64,000 bases of DNA from Acerihabitans arboris (GTDB taxonomy: Bacteria > Pseudomonadota > Gammaproteobacteria > Enterobacterales > Enterobacteriaceae). The stretch covers positions 62,001-126,000 of the forward strand of contig NZ_WUBS01000016.1 of NCBI RefSeq assembly GCF_010131535.1. Reading direction: 5' to 3'. The position numbers were made by a program, and so were the translations under genes. The notes under the pieces were generated by a model that was given only the letters and a program-made list of their open reading frames with translations, made no database searches and had not been told where the DNA came from. Below, piece by piece: positions 24,889 through 34,158 of the stretch; positions within the stretch are counted from its first letter, which is position 1, and every line of letters starts with the position of its first letter.

Positions 24889-26514
24889 CTATTCCGGCGC
24901 CACCAGATGACGCACCTCCGGCGGCTGCTCGCCGTGATGGAAGGCGCGTACCCGGTCCTGGATGCGTTTGTCATTCACCGTGTGTCGCTCATGTTGCCGC
25001 AGATGCTCAAGCCAGGAGCCGACGACAAACACCTCGACACATTTGCCGGGAAACCGGATGTCCTCATAAACCGCCCAGGTCAGCGCTCCGCCGCGCCGGC
25101 GTACGCGTCGCATTTCCTGGATCGCCCGCATAAAAACGGGGACGTCGCCGGGGTCGACCTGATACTCGACGCTGACCATCACCGGCCCACGGTCATGATC
25201 CATAGCGGACTCGGGCGCCAGGGGGTGCCCGATCGGCTCAAGGTTTAAATCGGGGTCCTGGTTTAACCGCCAGCGCAGGGCGGTGGCGGTGCCCAACACC
25301 ATGCCGATGGCGGCCACCGTCAGGGAAGCGGGTATATCCAGCTGCGATGCCAGCTTGCCCCAGATGGCGCTGCCGGCGGTCATGGAGCCAAAAAACACCG
25401 TCAGGTAAACGGCCAGGGCGCGCGCTTTAACCCAGCGCGCCGCGCTGCGCTGGGCACCGACGTTGAGGGTTGAAAGGATGGTGATCCAGGCAAAGCCGGT
25501 AAAAAACTGCATACCGGCCAGCCACCAGAAATGGCGGATAAAGGCGAGCGTCAGCATGGTGAGCGCAAACAGCAGGCTGGCCAGTACCGTCAGGCTATCG
25601 GGGGTCAGCCTTTTGCGCAGCCCCGGCAACAAAATAGCGCCGCAAATCGCGCCGATGCCGATGGCGGCCAGGAGAATGCCGTAGCCCCCGGGTCCCAGCC
25701 CCAGCTCTCGTTGCGCCACCAGCGGCAACAATGCCCAGCCGGCGCTGCCGAACAGGAAAAACGCCATGGCCCGGACCAACACCGTCCTTAACACCGGCGC
25801 GGCATGGACATAACGCAGCCCCACGCGCATGGCGGAAAAAAAGTGCTCGGGCGGCAGGCGCTGGACGGCGGTGTCGGTTTTCCAGCGATACAACACGACT
25901 ATGACGCCCACCACCGACAGCGCGTTAAGCATAAATACCACCGCCGGGCCGGCAAACGACAAAATCAGCCCGCCCAGGGCGGGGCCGATGGCGCGGCTGA
26001 TATTGATGCCGAGCGAATTAAGGGCGATGGCCGGCGCGAGGTCGGCACGCGGTATCAGGTCCGGCACGATGGCCTGGAACGGCGGCGAGCTCATGGCGGC
26101 GCCGGTGCTTAACAAAAACGCCGCGGCCAGCAGCAGGGGCGGCGTCATATGACCGGACAAGGCCAGCAGCGCCATCGCGGCGGCCACCGCCAATACCCAA
26201 AATTGCGAAAACAGCAGGTACCTGCGCCGGTCGACGATATCGGCCATCACCCCCGAGGGCAGTGCAAACAAAAACATGGGCAGGCTGCCGGCGGCCTGGA
26301 CCATGGCCACCATCAGCGGATCGGAGTTCAGGGTGAGCATCATCCAGCTGGTGCCGACATCGCTCATCCATGAGCCGATGTTGGAAGCTACCGTGGCAAT
26401 CCACAGCATGCGGAACACGCGCCGGCGTAGCGGGCTCCATGAGGAGGGCGACGCGGCCGCCCCGCCACCGGCGGCTTCCCGCGCGACAACCTGGTGTTTG
26501 CCTGATGCCGTCAT
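24889..26514 (-). CDS. MFS exporter with C-terminal monooxygenase-like (ABM) domain
   Basis: This 541-residue protein has 12 predicted membrane helices in residues about 30-415, of the transmembrane secretion effector type (MFS_3, related to EntS). A soluble C-terminal domain of about 100 residues (starting VMVSVEYQVDPGDVPVFMRAI) resembles the dimeric antibiotic-biosynthesis-monooxygenase fold. This fusion is a known family architecture. The start at 26514 overlaps the DoxX stop by 4 bp (ATGA); the open frame upstream of it is a DoxX shadow. It probably exports a small compound handled by the neighbouring hydrolases. The exported compound is unknown. Confidence 0.85.
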   Translation of the reverse strand: MTASGKHQVVAREAAGGGAAASPSSWSPLRRRVFRMLWIATVASNIGSWMSDVGTSWMMLTLNSDPLMVAMVQAAGSLPMFLFALPSGVMADIVDRRRYLLFSQFWVLAVAAAMALLALSGHMTPPLLLAAAFLLSTGAAMSSPPFQAIVPDLIPRADLAPAIALNSLGINISRAIGPALGGLILSFAGPAVVFMLNALSVVGVIVVLYRWKTDTAVQRLPPEHFFSAMRVGLRYVHAAPVLRTVLVRAMAFFLFGSAGWALLPLVAQRELGLGPGGYGILLAAIGIGAICGAILLPGLRKRLTPDSLTVLASLLFALTMLTLAFIRHFWWLAGMQFFTGFAWITILSTLNVGAQRSAARWVKARALAVYLTVFFGSMTAGSAIWGKLASQLDIPASLTVAAIGMVLGTATALRWRLNQDPDLNLEPIGHPLAPESAMDHDRGPVMVSVEYQVDPGDVPVFMRAIQEMRRVRRRGGALTWAVYEDIRFPGKCVEVFVVGSWLEHLRQHERHTVNDKRIQDRVRAFHHGEQPPEVRHLVAPE

Positions 26515-26927
26515 CGCGGATCTCCCGATCCGCCGGGCCACAGGCTCAAACGGCCGGGACCGGCTAACGCGATGGTGGTGAAGATAATCAACAGCAGCCA
26601 GCCAAACTGCCCTTCCGCCACCGACCAGTCCGGGTGGACCGCCACCATGGCGATAAGCAACACCACGACGATGGGCAAACAGGCCATGCGCGTGAAAACG
26701 CCGAGCAGGATAAACACCGGGCAAACCACCTCGGCGAAAATGGCGGCCCACAGGCTCAGGGACGCGCCCAGGCCGAAAGGGTCCTCAATCCTGGCGAGCT
26801 CATCGGCGTAGTGCAGCACTTTGGGCGCCCCGTGCACGTACAGCAGCATAAAACAGCCGGCCAGGCGCAGGAACAGCAGGCCCAGGTCAACCTGCGGGGT
26901 AAGGTAAAACAGCCGTATGGTCTTCAT
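26511..26927 (-). CDS. DoxX-family membrane protein
   Basis: This 138-residue protein has four predicted membrane helices and DoxX features: a Gly-rich first helix LGLLFLRLAGCFMLLYVHG, HYADELARIEDPFGLG after it, and the acidic IFAEVVCPVFILLG helix. Family members include quinone-linked oxidoreductase subunits and stress-related membrane proteins. It starts 2 bp after the amidohydrolase stop with no good ribosome binding site, so translation probably depends on coupling, and it overlaps the MFS gene by 4 bp. The longer frame to 26966 is inside the amidohydrolase gene and less likely. Confidence 0.84.
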   Translation of the reverse strand: MKTIRLFYLTPQVDLGLLFLRLAGCFMLLYVHGAPKVLHYADELARIEDPFGLGASLSLWAAIFAEVVCPVFILLGVFTRMACLPIVVVLLIAMVAVHPDWSVAEGQFGWLLLIIFTTIALAGPGRLSLWPGGSGDPR

Positions 26928-26929
26928 GA

Positions 26930-28801
26930 TCAAAACGCAAAGCAGCTGCAGCCCAGCGCGCCCCAAAAACCGGCGTGATTGGCAACGGGCACCGAGGATC
27001 CGCGCGCGGCGTCATGGGAATGGCCGTGAACGCCGCAGGGACCGATGCAGGCATGGGGCAACACGCAGGCCTTGGCGGCGCTCGGCTGGCGGTAATGCCC
27101 CGGCACCAGGGTCACGGGCGACCAGTCAGGCAACACCGGGATCGCCGCCGGACCGTGGAAGGTAAATTCGCCGGCGGCATACACCACCTGACCGTCGACG
27201 ATGGTCATCAACGATTCAATGGACTTGATGTCATCCTCGCGCACGGCAAAAAAATCAGCGGTCAATACCGCCATATCGGCAAGCTGGCCGCTCTTGATGC
27301 GCCCCTTTTTGTCCCGATCGCCGGAGAACCAGGCGCTGCCGGCGGTCCATAATTCGAGGGCGACATGACGGGGCAGGCGATCCGCGCTGTCGTAGAGCTT
27401 CATGCCGCCGACGGTACGGCCGGAGACCAGCCAGTAGAGCGCGGTCCAGGGGTTATGGCTGGCCACCCGGGTGGCGTCCGTTCCACCGCCCACCGGCACG
27501 CCCATCTCCAGCATACGCGCGATGGGCGGGGTATGGCTTGCCGCCTCCGCGCCGTAGCGATCGACAAAATATTCGCCCTGGAAGGCCATGCGGTGCTGGA
27601 TGGCAATCCCTCCGCCCAGGGCGCGCACCCGCTCGATATTTTGCGGCGTGATGGTTTCGGCGTGGTCAAATAACCAATGCAAACCGTCAAAGGGGATCTC
27701 GCGATCCACCTTTTCGAACACATCCAGCATGCGGCTGATGGATTCGTTATAGGTGGCGTGCAAACGGAAGGGCCAGCGATTGGACACCAGATGCCTGACC
27801 ACGTCCTCAAGCTCATTTTCCATGCCGGCGGCCAAATCCGGCCTTGGCTCCAGGAAATCCTCGAAATCAGCGGCGGAAAACACCAGCATTTCACCCGCGC
27901 CGTTATGCCGGTAAAAATCATCGCCCTGGCCCATCTTGACCAAACCGGTCCATTGTTGAAAATCCTCCAGCTCCGCGCCCTTGCGCTGGGTAAACAGGTT
28001 ATAGGCGATGCGCACCGTCAGCTGTCCATCCCGCGCCAGTCGGTCGACCACGGCATAATCGTCGGGATAGTTCTGAAAACCGCCGCCGGCGTCGATGGCG
28101 CTGGTCACGCCCAGCCGGTTAAGCTCACGCATAAATTGCCGGGTGGAATTGACCTGATATTCCAGCGGCAACGCCGGCCCCTTGGCCAGGGTGGCGTAAA
28201 GGATCATGGCGTTCGGGCGGGCTACCAGCATGCCGGTGGGATTGCCCGCCTGGTCGCGCTGGATTTCGCCGCCCGGAGGATTGGGCGTTTCCTTGGTATA
28301 ACCGACGGCCCTGAGCGCGGCGCGGTTAAGCAATGCGCGATCGTATAGATGCAGCACGAAGACCGGGGTATCCGGCGCCGCCGTATTAAGCTCCTCAAGG
28401 GTCGGCATACGGCGTTCCGCGAACTGGAACTCCGTCCATCCGCCCACCACCCTGACCCATTGGGGATGCGGCGTGCGATCCGCCTGCGCTTTTAACATCA
28501 TCAGGGCGTCGGATAAAGAGGGCACCCCTTCCCAGCGCAGTTCAAGGTTATAGTTCAGCCCGCCGCGGATCAGGTGAAGATGGGAGTCGTTCAGGCCGGG
28601 AATGACGGTGCGGCCGCCCAGGTCGATGACCTTGGTCATCGCGCCCCGGTGACGCATTACCGACGCGTCGTCACCGACGTACAAAAATTTCCCCGCGCGG
28701 ACGGCGATCGCCCCGGCAAGGGGATTTTGCCGGTCCAAAGTGTGGAATTTTCCGTTCACCAGGATTAATTCTGCTGTATCTGCTTTATCAGGCGAAACCA
28801 T
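26930..28801 (-). CDS. YtcJ-like metal-dependent amidohydrolase (Amidohydro_3)
   Basis: This 623-residue protein of the amidohydrolase superfamily has a beta-sandwich plus TIM-barrel. The N-terminal metal motif is the H-x-H in LNDSHLHLIRGG (about residue 74). Further metal or catalytic positions include RLHATYNESISRM, the HAETIT segment near residue 380 and GGGTDATRVASHNP near 440. The C-terminal 45 residues are rich in Cys and His (KACVLPHACIGPCGVHGHSH, ending GCSCFAF), unusual for the fold and possibly a metal or redox site. It is first in a four-gene leftward operon and divergent from the YcaC-like hydrolase gene. The substrate is unknown; relatives act on amides or N-formyl compounds. Confidence 0.86.
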   Translation of the reverse strand: MVSPDKADTAELILVNGKFHTLDRQNPLAGAIAVRAGKFLYVGDDASVMRHRGAMTKVIDLGGRTVIPGLNDSHLHLIRGGLNYNLELRWEGVPSLSDALMMLKAQADRTPHPQWVRVVGGWTEFQFAERRMPTLEELNTAAPDTPVFVLHLYDRALLNRAALRAVGYTKETPNPPGGEIQRDQAGNPTGMLVARPNAMILYATLAKGPALPLEYQVNSTRQFMRELNRLGVTSAIDAGGGFQNYPDDYAVVDRLARDGQLTVRIAYNLFTQRKGAELEDFQQWTGLVKMGQGDDFYRHNGAGEMLVFSAADFEDFLEPRPDLAAGMENELEDVVRHLVSNRWPFRLHATYNESISRMLDVFEKVDREIPFDGLHWLFDHAETITPQNIERVRALGGGIAIQHRMAFQGEYFVDRYGAEAASHTPPIARMLEMGVPVGGGTDATRVASHNPWTALYWLVSGRTVGGMKLYDSADRLPRHVALELWTAGSAWFSGDRDKKGRIKSGQLADMAVLTADFFAVREDDIKSIESLMTIVDGQVVYAAGEFTFHGPAAIPVLPDWSPVTLVPGHYRQPSAAKACVLPHACIGPCGVHGHSHDAARGSSVPVANHAGFWGALGCSCFAF

Positions 28802-29087
28802 AAAACCTCCGGGACAGACAGTGAGAGGGCAGCATCAGGCTGCGGACGAAGCGCGGGCCGGCAATAACGCGCCGTGGCTTTGGTTATGCCTGGATTATTG
28901 TCGGCGGTCCGGATCACCGTCTAGTTATACATAGAGATAATGGTTTCGCTTATTCCGCCGTCCTACCATCCCAGCAGATAGGTAACGCGCATCCCCGATT
29001 GCCGGGAGGTTCCGCTATCTATCGTCCCAACCGGCGCGCCGCAAATCCGCGCGCGACCCTTTTATTCAACCCTCGCGGGATACCATT
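28802..29087. promoter_or_regulatory. Divergent promoter region, amidohydrolase and YcaC-like genes
   Basis: These 286 bp separate two outward-facing operons. AT-rich segments near 28910-28960 (TATACATAGAGATAATGG) could hold promoters, but no clear -35/-10 pair or operator repeat is convincing. No gene is seen. Control by the linked AraC or FixJ-type regulators is a guess from position. Confidence 0.35.
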
Positions 29088-29774
29088 ATGATTGACTCGA
29101 AACTTGAAGTGCTGACGCCAACCAACTGTCAGATGATCTTTATCGATCAGCAGCCGCAAATGGCGTTCGGCGTACAGTCGATAGATCGTCAGGTGTTAAA
29201 GAACAATACGGTGGCGTTGGCTAAAGCGGCAAAGGTGTTCGGCATTCCAACCATCATCACCACGGTGGAAACGTTAGGTTTTTCCGGCCATACCTATCCG
29301 GAACTGCTGGATGTGTTCCCCACCCATGACATTCTTGAACGCTCATCGATGAACTCCTGGGACGACCAGAAAGTGCGCGACGCGCTGGCCGCCACGGGCA
29401 AGAAAAAAGTCGTGGTCTCGGGCCTGTGGACCGAGGTGTGCAACAACAGTTTTGCCCTGTGCGCCATGGCCGAAGGCGATTATGAAATCTATATGGTTGC
29501 CGACGCGTCCGGCGGCACGTCCAGGGAAGCCCATGACTACGCCATGCAGCGCATGATCCAGGCCGGGGTGATCCCGGCGACCTGGCAACAGGTGATGCTG
29601 GAATGGCAGCGGGACTGGGCGCGCAAGGAGACTTACGACGCCGTCATGGACATCGTGCGCGAGCATTCCGGCGCCTACGGCATGGGCGTGGATTATGCCT
29701 ATACCATGGTGCACAACGCGCCGGAGCGCGGCCATGGCGATCACCGGACGCTGGCGCCGGTGCCCGCGAAATAG
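29088..29774 (+). CDS. YcaC-like isochorismatase-family hydrolase
   Basis: This 228-residue cysteine hydrolase has the isochorismatase fold. The catalytic triad residues are visible as Asp in MIFIDQQPQMAFG (about residue 20), Lys in GKKKVVVSGLWTEVC (about residue 104) and Cys at the end of that same stretch (about residue 118). These place it with YcaC-type octameric hydrolases of unknown substrate. A C-terminal extension of about 40 residues (GVDYAYTMVHNAPERG) goes beyond minimal family size. It begins a rightward gene set with two XapX proteins and is divergent from the amidohydrolase operon, an association also known in other proteobacteria. Confidence 0.87.
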   Translation: MIDSKLEVLTPTNCQMIFIDQQPQMAFGVQSIDRQVLKNNTVALAKAAKVFGIPTIITTVETLGFSGHTYPELLDVFPTHDILERSSMNSWDDQKVRDALAATGKKKVVVSGLWTEVCNNSFALCAMAEGDYEIYMVADASGGTSREAHDYAMQRMIQAGVIPATWQQVMLEWQRDWARKETYDAVMDIVREHSGAYGMGVDYAYTMVHNAPERGHGDHRTLAPVPAK

Positions 29775-29843
29775 CAGTTCTCCCGGCCGGTTGTGTGGCT
29801 ATGGGACGCAACCGGCGATCGCCGATGTAGTCAGGGGGTATCT

Positions 29844-30143
29844 ATGAACGCTTATTTTATTTCGCCGGGTGCCGGAGTCTTGATCGGGCTGGTCTATGCG
29901 CTGCTGAAAGTGCGCTCCCCCGCCCCGCCCGCCATTGCCCTGATCGGCCTGCTGGGGATGCTTATCGGCGAACAGCTGTCGGTGCTGGTGGTCCGCCAGG
30001 CCGCGGCGGCGCAGGCGGCGCCCCGGCAGAAGGCCACCGGGGCCATGGGGATTAACACGGTGGCCTCCCCGGCGGCTCAAGGCGCGGATGTACATAAATC
30101 ACCCTTGCGGGGCGGGCAAACCGCTGATGGAGACGAGGCATGA
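29844..30143 (+). CDS. XapX domain membrane protein (first copy)
   Basis: This 99-residue protein has the XapX domain (DUF1427): two short membrane helices, GAGVLIGLVYALLKVRSPAPP and AIALIGLLGMLIGEQL, joined by the diagnostic RSPAPP turn (about residues 23-28). A low-complexity Ala/Gln-rich tail follows (about 53-99). The start at 29844 has GGGGG upstream and matches the second copy. Its stop overlaps the second XapX gene by 4 bp. The function of the family is unknown; it commonly accompanies YcaC-like hydrolases. Confidence 0.82.
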   Translation: MNAYFISPGAGVLIGLVYALLKVRSPAPPAIALIGLLGMLIGEQLSVLVVRQAAAAQAAPRQKATGAMGINTVASPAAQGADVHKSPLRGGQTADGDEA

Positions 30144-30397
30144 AACCTTACGTCATTTCACTGCTTACCGGCATTTTAGCCGGCGTGATCTATTCATTGT
30201 TGCAGGTGCGTTCGCCTGCGCCGCCGGTTATTGCGCTGCTGGGCCTGCTCGGCATGCTGATAGGAGAACAGATTGTGCCGGTCTGCAGACGCCTGGCGAA
30301 GCGTGAGCCGGTTACCATGGCGTGGTTTCGCGCGGAATGCGTGCCCAAGATAAGCGGCGCCCCGCCGTCCGATGTCAGAAAGTCACCGCCTACCTAG
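30140..30397 (+). CDS. XapX domain membrane protein (second copy)
   Basis: This 85-residue protein is a paralogue of the preceding gene. It shows the same layout, GILAGVIYSLLQVRSPAPP then VIALLGLLGMLIGEQIVPVCRR, with about 70 percent identity over the helical core by eye and a different, basic tail. It overlaps the first copy by 4 bp, so the two are co-translated and could form a hetero-oligomer. The tail ends 14 bp before the ATG of the receiver protein gene. Confidence 0.82.
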   Translation: MKPYVISLLTGILAGVIYSLLQVRSPAPPVIALLGLLGMLIGEQIVPVCRRLAKREPVTMAWFRAECVPKISGAPPSDVRKSPPT

Positions 30398-30410
30398 GGA
30401 GATGACCGCC

Positions 30411-30794
30411 ATGACGGCCTCGTTGCTTATATCCATTATCGACGACGATCGTTCCGTAAGGAGCGGATTAAGTAATTTATTGCAATCCGCCGGATATGCG
30501 ACGATATGTTTTGAATCGGCGGAGGAATTCCTGAATGATGAAGCGCTGGAGAACAGCGATTTTGTTATCCTGGATTTCAAGCTAAAAGGGATTAACGGTT
30601 TTGAGCTCATCCGACGCCTGGAGCAATCCCGGCCGTCGCCGCCGGTGATGTTGATCTCCGGCCATGGCGACGAGGACATGGGAAAACCGGCGATCAGCGC
30701 CGGCGCGGTCGTTTTTATGCGCAAACCCATCGACGTGGATCTGTTGCTGGAGCATATCCAACGGGTATTAGCCAAACGTGGGGGAAGTCCATGA
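30411..30794 (+). CDS. Stand-alone receiver-domain response regulator
   Basis: This 127-residue protein is a single CheY/FixJ-type receiver with acidic pocket DDD (residues 11-13), phospho-acceptor Asp55 in VILDFKLKG, the Ser switch residue in LISGHGDE and Lys105 in MRKPID. It has no DNA-binding or enzymatic output domain. The start at 30411 has AGGGAG at 9 nt; ATG 30402 is too close to that site. It overlaps the start of the hybrid kinase gene by 4 bp. Expected role: phosphorylation partner or phosphate sink for that kinase, by analogy with receiver-only proteins. Confidence 0.87.
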   Translation: MTASLLISIIDDDRSVRSGLSNLLQSAGYATICFESAEEFLNDEALENSDFVILDFKLKGINGFELIRRLEQSRPSPPVMLISGHGDEDMGKPAISAGAVVFMRKPIDVDLLLEHIQRVLAKRGGSP

Positions 30795-33700
30795 TCAATC
30801 CGATGCCGCCGGCGCCGCGATCGCGCTTAACCGATGACGATACGGAACACGCCCTCGAACACCGGTCCCCGCCGGGCAACGGCGATATTGCTACTTTTCT
30901 CGCCCAAGCCCTCAGTATTTGCGCCGCGCTGCGGCAGTGGCATGCCGCCGGGTTAATCCATGGCAACCTTACTCCCGCCACCCTATTTATCACGCCCGCG
31001 GGCATTTGCCGGCTCGACCGGCGCGGCCTGGCGTCGCACCCGGCATTGCCGCCGACGGGCGCGCGGCTTGTCAACCGTACCCTGGCCTTTATTTCACCTG
31101 AGCATACGGGACGCACTAAAAGCGGCATCGACGCCCGCAGCGATCTGTATTCATTAGGAGCGGTTTTTTATCAGCGGCTGACCGGCCGGCCGCCGTTTGA
31201 GGTCCCGGCCGGCGGCGGGCTGGCCGAATGGGAACATCATCATATCGCCTGCGAGCCGGACGCGCCCCATGCCATTCTGGCGGCGATTCCCGACATGCTG
31301 TCGCTGGTGGTGATGAAACTGCTGGCCAAAGCCCCGGAAAACCGTTACCAAACCGTGGAGGGTCTTGCCGCGGATCTTAAGCGATGCCGCTTTTCGCTGG
31401 CGGCGTTCGGCTCTATCCCGCGCTTTATACCGGGATTACAGGATTTCTCACCCGCGCCGCAGCTGACCGGCGGCCCCTTCACGCGCGCGGCCGATACTCA
31501 AAAAGTGCTCTTGGCGCTGGCGGCGGTGAAACGTCAGGGAACCCATACGCTGGTGGTTATCAGCGGACCGGCGGGGATCGGCAAGTCATCGCTTATTGCC
31601 GGCGCCCTGGACCTGCTACGGCGGGAAAATGCCTTTCTGGCGGTCGGCAAGGTCGAGCCATCACGGCGGGTATTGCCCTACGCCGCGCTGTCGGAAGCAT
31701 TCCGGTCCCTGATACTGTACGTGCTCGGGCAACCAGAGGCGGAGGTCGATGCGCTGCGGGGCCGCCTCGTTTCGGCGCTCGGCGCGTATGCCGGGCTGGC
31801 GATCGGCCTGGTGCCCGGACTGGCGCTGATATTGGGTGAAAAAAGCCCGCTTTACGCCATCCCCGCCGTGGAAGCGGAGACGCGCTTGCACCGTATGTGG
31901 TATTGCCTGGCCGTGGCCTTTGCCACCGCAGCCCGCCCATTGATATTGCTTATCGACGATATACAGTGGATCGACCCCGCCAGCCTGCGCGTGCTGGAAT
32001 ACCTGATGGCCAATACCGCCGCCTCGCCTGTGTTGCTGGTGGTTGCGCTGCGCGCCCCACCGGTCACCGGCGACCGGTCGTTTGCCGCGCCGTTGACGGC
32101 GTTGCGCAACAACGCGGCGCGGGTGGTGGACATCGAACCCGCCCCCCTGTCCATCCCCTCCCTGGCGCGATGGCTGGCGGACGCCTTCCGTACCGCGCCG
32201 GGCCGGGTAAGCGCGCTGGCCGGCTTGGTGCATGCCAAGACCGGCGGCAATCCTGCCGTCGCCCGGCGATTTATCAGCATCATCATTAAAGAAGGGCTGG
32301 CGACCAGGAGCAAACGAAACGGCAAATGGCAATTTGCCCTGGCGGCTATCCAGGCGCGCCGGTACGCGCAAAATCCGGCCGAGGCGTTTGCTTTAGCGGA
32401 TAACGGGGAAAACAGCGGCGAAGGCGGCGACGGGGCGCCCGAAGGTGTTTCCCTTACGCAGGCGAGGGAGAACCGGGATCTGCAAAGCGTTATCAGCGCG
32501 TCCAGGGCATTATCCGAGGAAATCGACCTCGGCCGGCTGATCCATATCCTGATGAAAATGACGTTGGAACATGCGGGCGCCCAGCGGGGACTGCTGATCA
32601 GGGTGACCGCCGGCTCACCGGTTATCGAGGCGCGGGCCGACACGACCCCCGCCGGGGTTAAGGTGCAGGTGGTCAAGGCCGTGCCGGTGGCGGGCGATCT
32701 GCCGATATCGGTGCTAAACGCGGTCATTCGCGCCGGCCAGGAAATTCGCCTGGGCGCGCCGGGGGAATTCAGCCCGTTCAGCCGCGATCCCTACCTGATG
32801 GCGTCCGGCGCGGCGGCGCTATGCGTGCCGATGTTTAAACAGGCCAGGCTGGTGGGGGCGTTATACCTGGAAAACCGGCTGATGCCGGATGCCTTTACCG
32901 CCGACCATTCAAAAGTGATTGCGCTGTTGGTGGCGCAGGCCGCCATTTCCATTGAAACCGCCACCCTGTACGCGGAGCTGCTGGAGGAGAATATCCAGCG
33001 CCGTCGCGTCGAGAACGAGCTGCGCACCAGCCAAACGTCATTAATGCTCGGGGAAAAGATCGGCCATACCGGCAGCTGGCGCTGGGAAACCACCCAGGAA
33101 ACGCTGGATATCTCGGCCGAATACGCGCGCATATTCGGTTTGGATGATGAACGGCGGACCCTGTCCTTTACCAACTATATCGCCTTTGTCCACCCCGATG
33201 ACCGAAACAGGATACTCAACCAGATAGACTATTGCCTGAGCAAGGGTTTGGCCATGCAAGCCGAGTATCGTATCGTCAGGACGGACGGCACCCTCCGCTA
33301 CGTCGCGGGGATCGGTGAACCGATCCAGACCGGCGGCAATATCAGCGAATATTTTGGCACCGTGACCGACATTACCGCCCGCAAACAGGCCGGGGACGCC
33401 GTCAGGGCCGCGCAGGCCGACCTGGCGCGCGTAGCCAGGGCAACGACGGTCGGGCAGCTCACCGCCTCTATCGCCCACGAAATAAACCAGCCGCTGATGT
33501 CAATTGTGTCGAATGCCGGCGCCAGCCTGCGCTGGCTCAACCGCGAGCCGGCCCAGCTGGATAATGCCCGGGTCGGACTGGAAGACATTATTGCCGAAGG
33601 CAGGCGGGCCGGAGAAATGATTCGCAGCCTGCAGGCGTTAACCCGCAACGAACCGCCCCATTTTATCCCGGTCGATTTGCACCATACCGCGCATCATATC

Positions 33701-34129
33701 CTCACCCTTTCCCACAGCGAGCTGGAAAGACGCAAGATCGCCATCGAAGATGCGCTATGGGCCGATGCGTTCATCGTCTATGGCGACAGCGTGCAAATCC
33801 AACAGGTGCTGCTCAACCTGGTGATGAATGCCGCGGAGGCCATGGCGGAGGTGGACGATCGTCCGCGCATCCTCACGCTGTCATCCGCCAATCCGGCGCC
33901 CGACCTGATCACCTTTGCGGTCGCCGATACCGGCACCGGCCTGAGCGACGAGGTCAAGGCACGGATGTTTGAGTCTTTTTATACTACCAAAAAGCAGGGG
34001 ATGGGCATGGGGCTTGCCATTAGCCATTCCATTATCGAAAGCCACCGCGGGCGGATGGACGCGTCTCAACGACATCCGCACGGCAGTCATTTTTCTTTTA
34101 CCCTGCCGACGCTGCCCGCCGACGGTTAA
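30791..34129 (+). CDS. PknK-like hybrid sensor: pseudokinase, AAA ATPase, GAF, PAS, histidine kinase
   Basis: This 1112-residue signalling protein has five parts. Residues about 35-200 match a Ser/Thr kinase C-lobe but lack the N-lobe, and HGNLTPATL replaces HxDxxPxN, so the domain is probably inactive. A STAND/AAA ATPase (about 225-560) has GPAGIGKSS (Walker A) and LILLIDDIQWID (Walker B). A GAF domain spans about 570-725 and a PAS domain about 750-870. The histidine kinase core has IAHEINQPL (His896), an N box in NLVMNAAEAM, and DTGTGLSD and GMGMGLAISHS. Family members are often 1700 residues or more; this one lacks the long helical segment after the ATPase. Its likely partners are the receiver at 30411 and the FixJ-like protein at 35748. 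Confidence 0.88.
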   Translation: MINPMPPAPRSRLTDDDTEHALEHRSPPGNGDIATFLAQALSICAALRQWHAAGLIHGNLTPATLFITPAGICRLDRRGLASHPALPPTGARLVNRTLAFISPEHTGRTKSGIDARSDLYSLGAVFYQRLTGRPPFEVPAGGGLAEWEHHHIACEPDAPHAILAAIPDMLSLVVMKLLAKAPENRYQTVEGLAADLKRCRFSLAAFGSIPRFIPGLQDFSPAPQLTGGPFTRAADTQKVLLALAAVKRQGTHTLVVISGPAGIGKSSLIAGALDLLRRENAFLAVGKVEPSRRVLPYAALSEAFRSLILYVLGQPEAEVDALRGRLVSALGAYAGLAIGLVPGLALILGEKSPLYAIPAVEAETRLHRMWYCLAVAFATAARPLILLIDDIQWIDPASLRVLEYLMANTAASPVLLVVALRAPPVTGDRSFAAPLTALRNNAARVVDIEPAPLSIPSLARWLADAFRTAPGRVSALAGLVHAKTGGNPAVARRFISIIIKEGLATRSKRNGKWQFALAAIQARRYAQNPAEAFALADNGENSGEGGDGAPEGVSLTQARENRDLQSVISASRALSEEIDLGRLIHILMKMTLEHAGAQRGLLIRVTAGSPVIEARADTTPAGVKVQVVKAVPVAGDLPISVLNAVIRAGQEIRLGAPGEFSPFSRDPYLMASGAAALCVPMFKQARLVGALYLENRLMPDAFTADHSKVIALLVAQAAISIETATLYAELLEENIQRRRVENELRTSQTSLMLGEKIGHTGSWRWETTQETLDISAEYARIFGLDDERRTLSFTNYIAFVHPDDRNRILNQIDYCLSKGLAMQAEYRIVRTDGTLRYVAGIGEPIQTGGNISEYFGTVTDITARKQAGDAVRAAQADLARVARATTVGQLTASIAHEINQPLMSIVSNAGASLRWLNREPAQLDNARVGLEDIIAEGRRAGEMIRSLQALTRNEPPHFIPVDLHHTAHHILTLSHSELERRKIAIEDALWADAFIVYGDSVQIQQVLLNLVMNAAEAMAEVDDRPRILTLSSANPAPDLITFAVADTGTGLSDEVKARMFESFYTTKKQGMGMGLAISHSIIESHRGRMDASQRHPHGSHFSFTLPTLPADG

Positions 34130-34158
34130 AGGGAAAGTCGGGCCCCTACCCTCACCGG

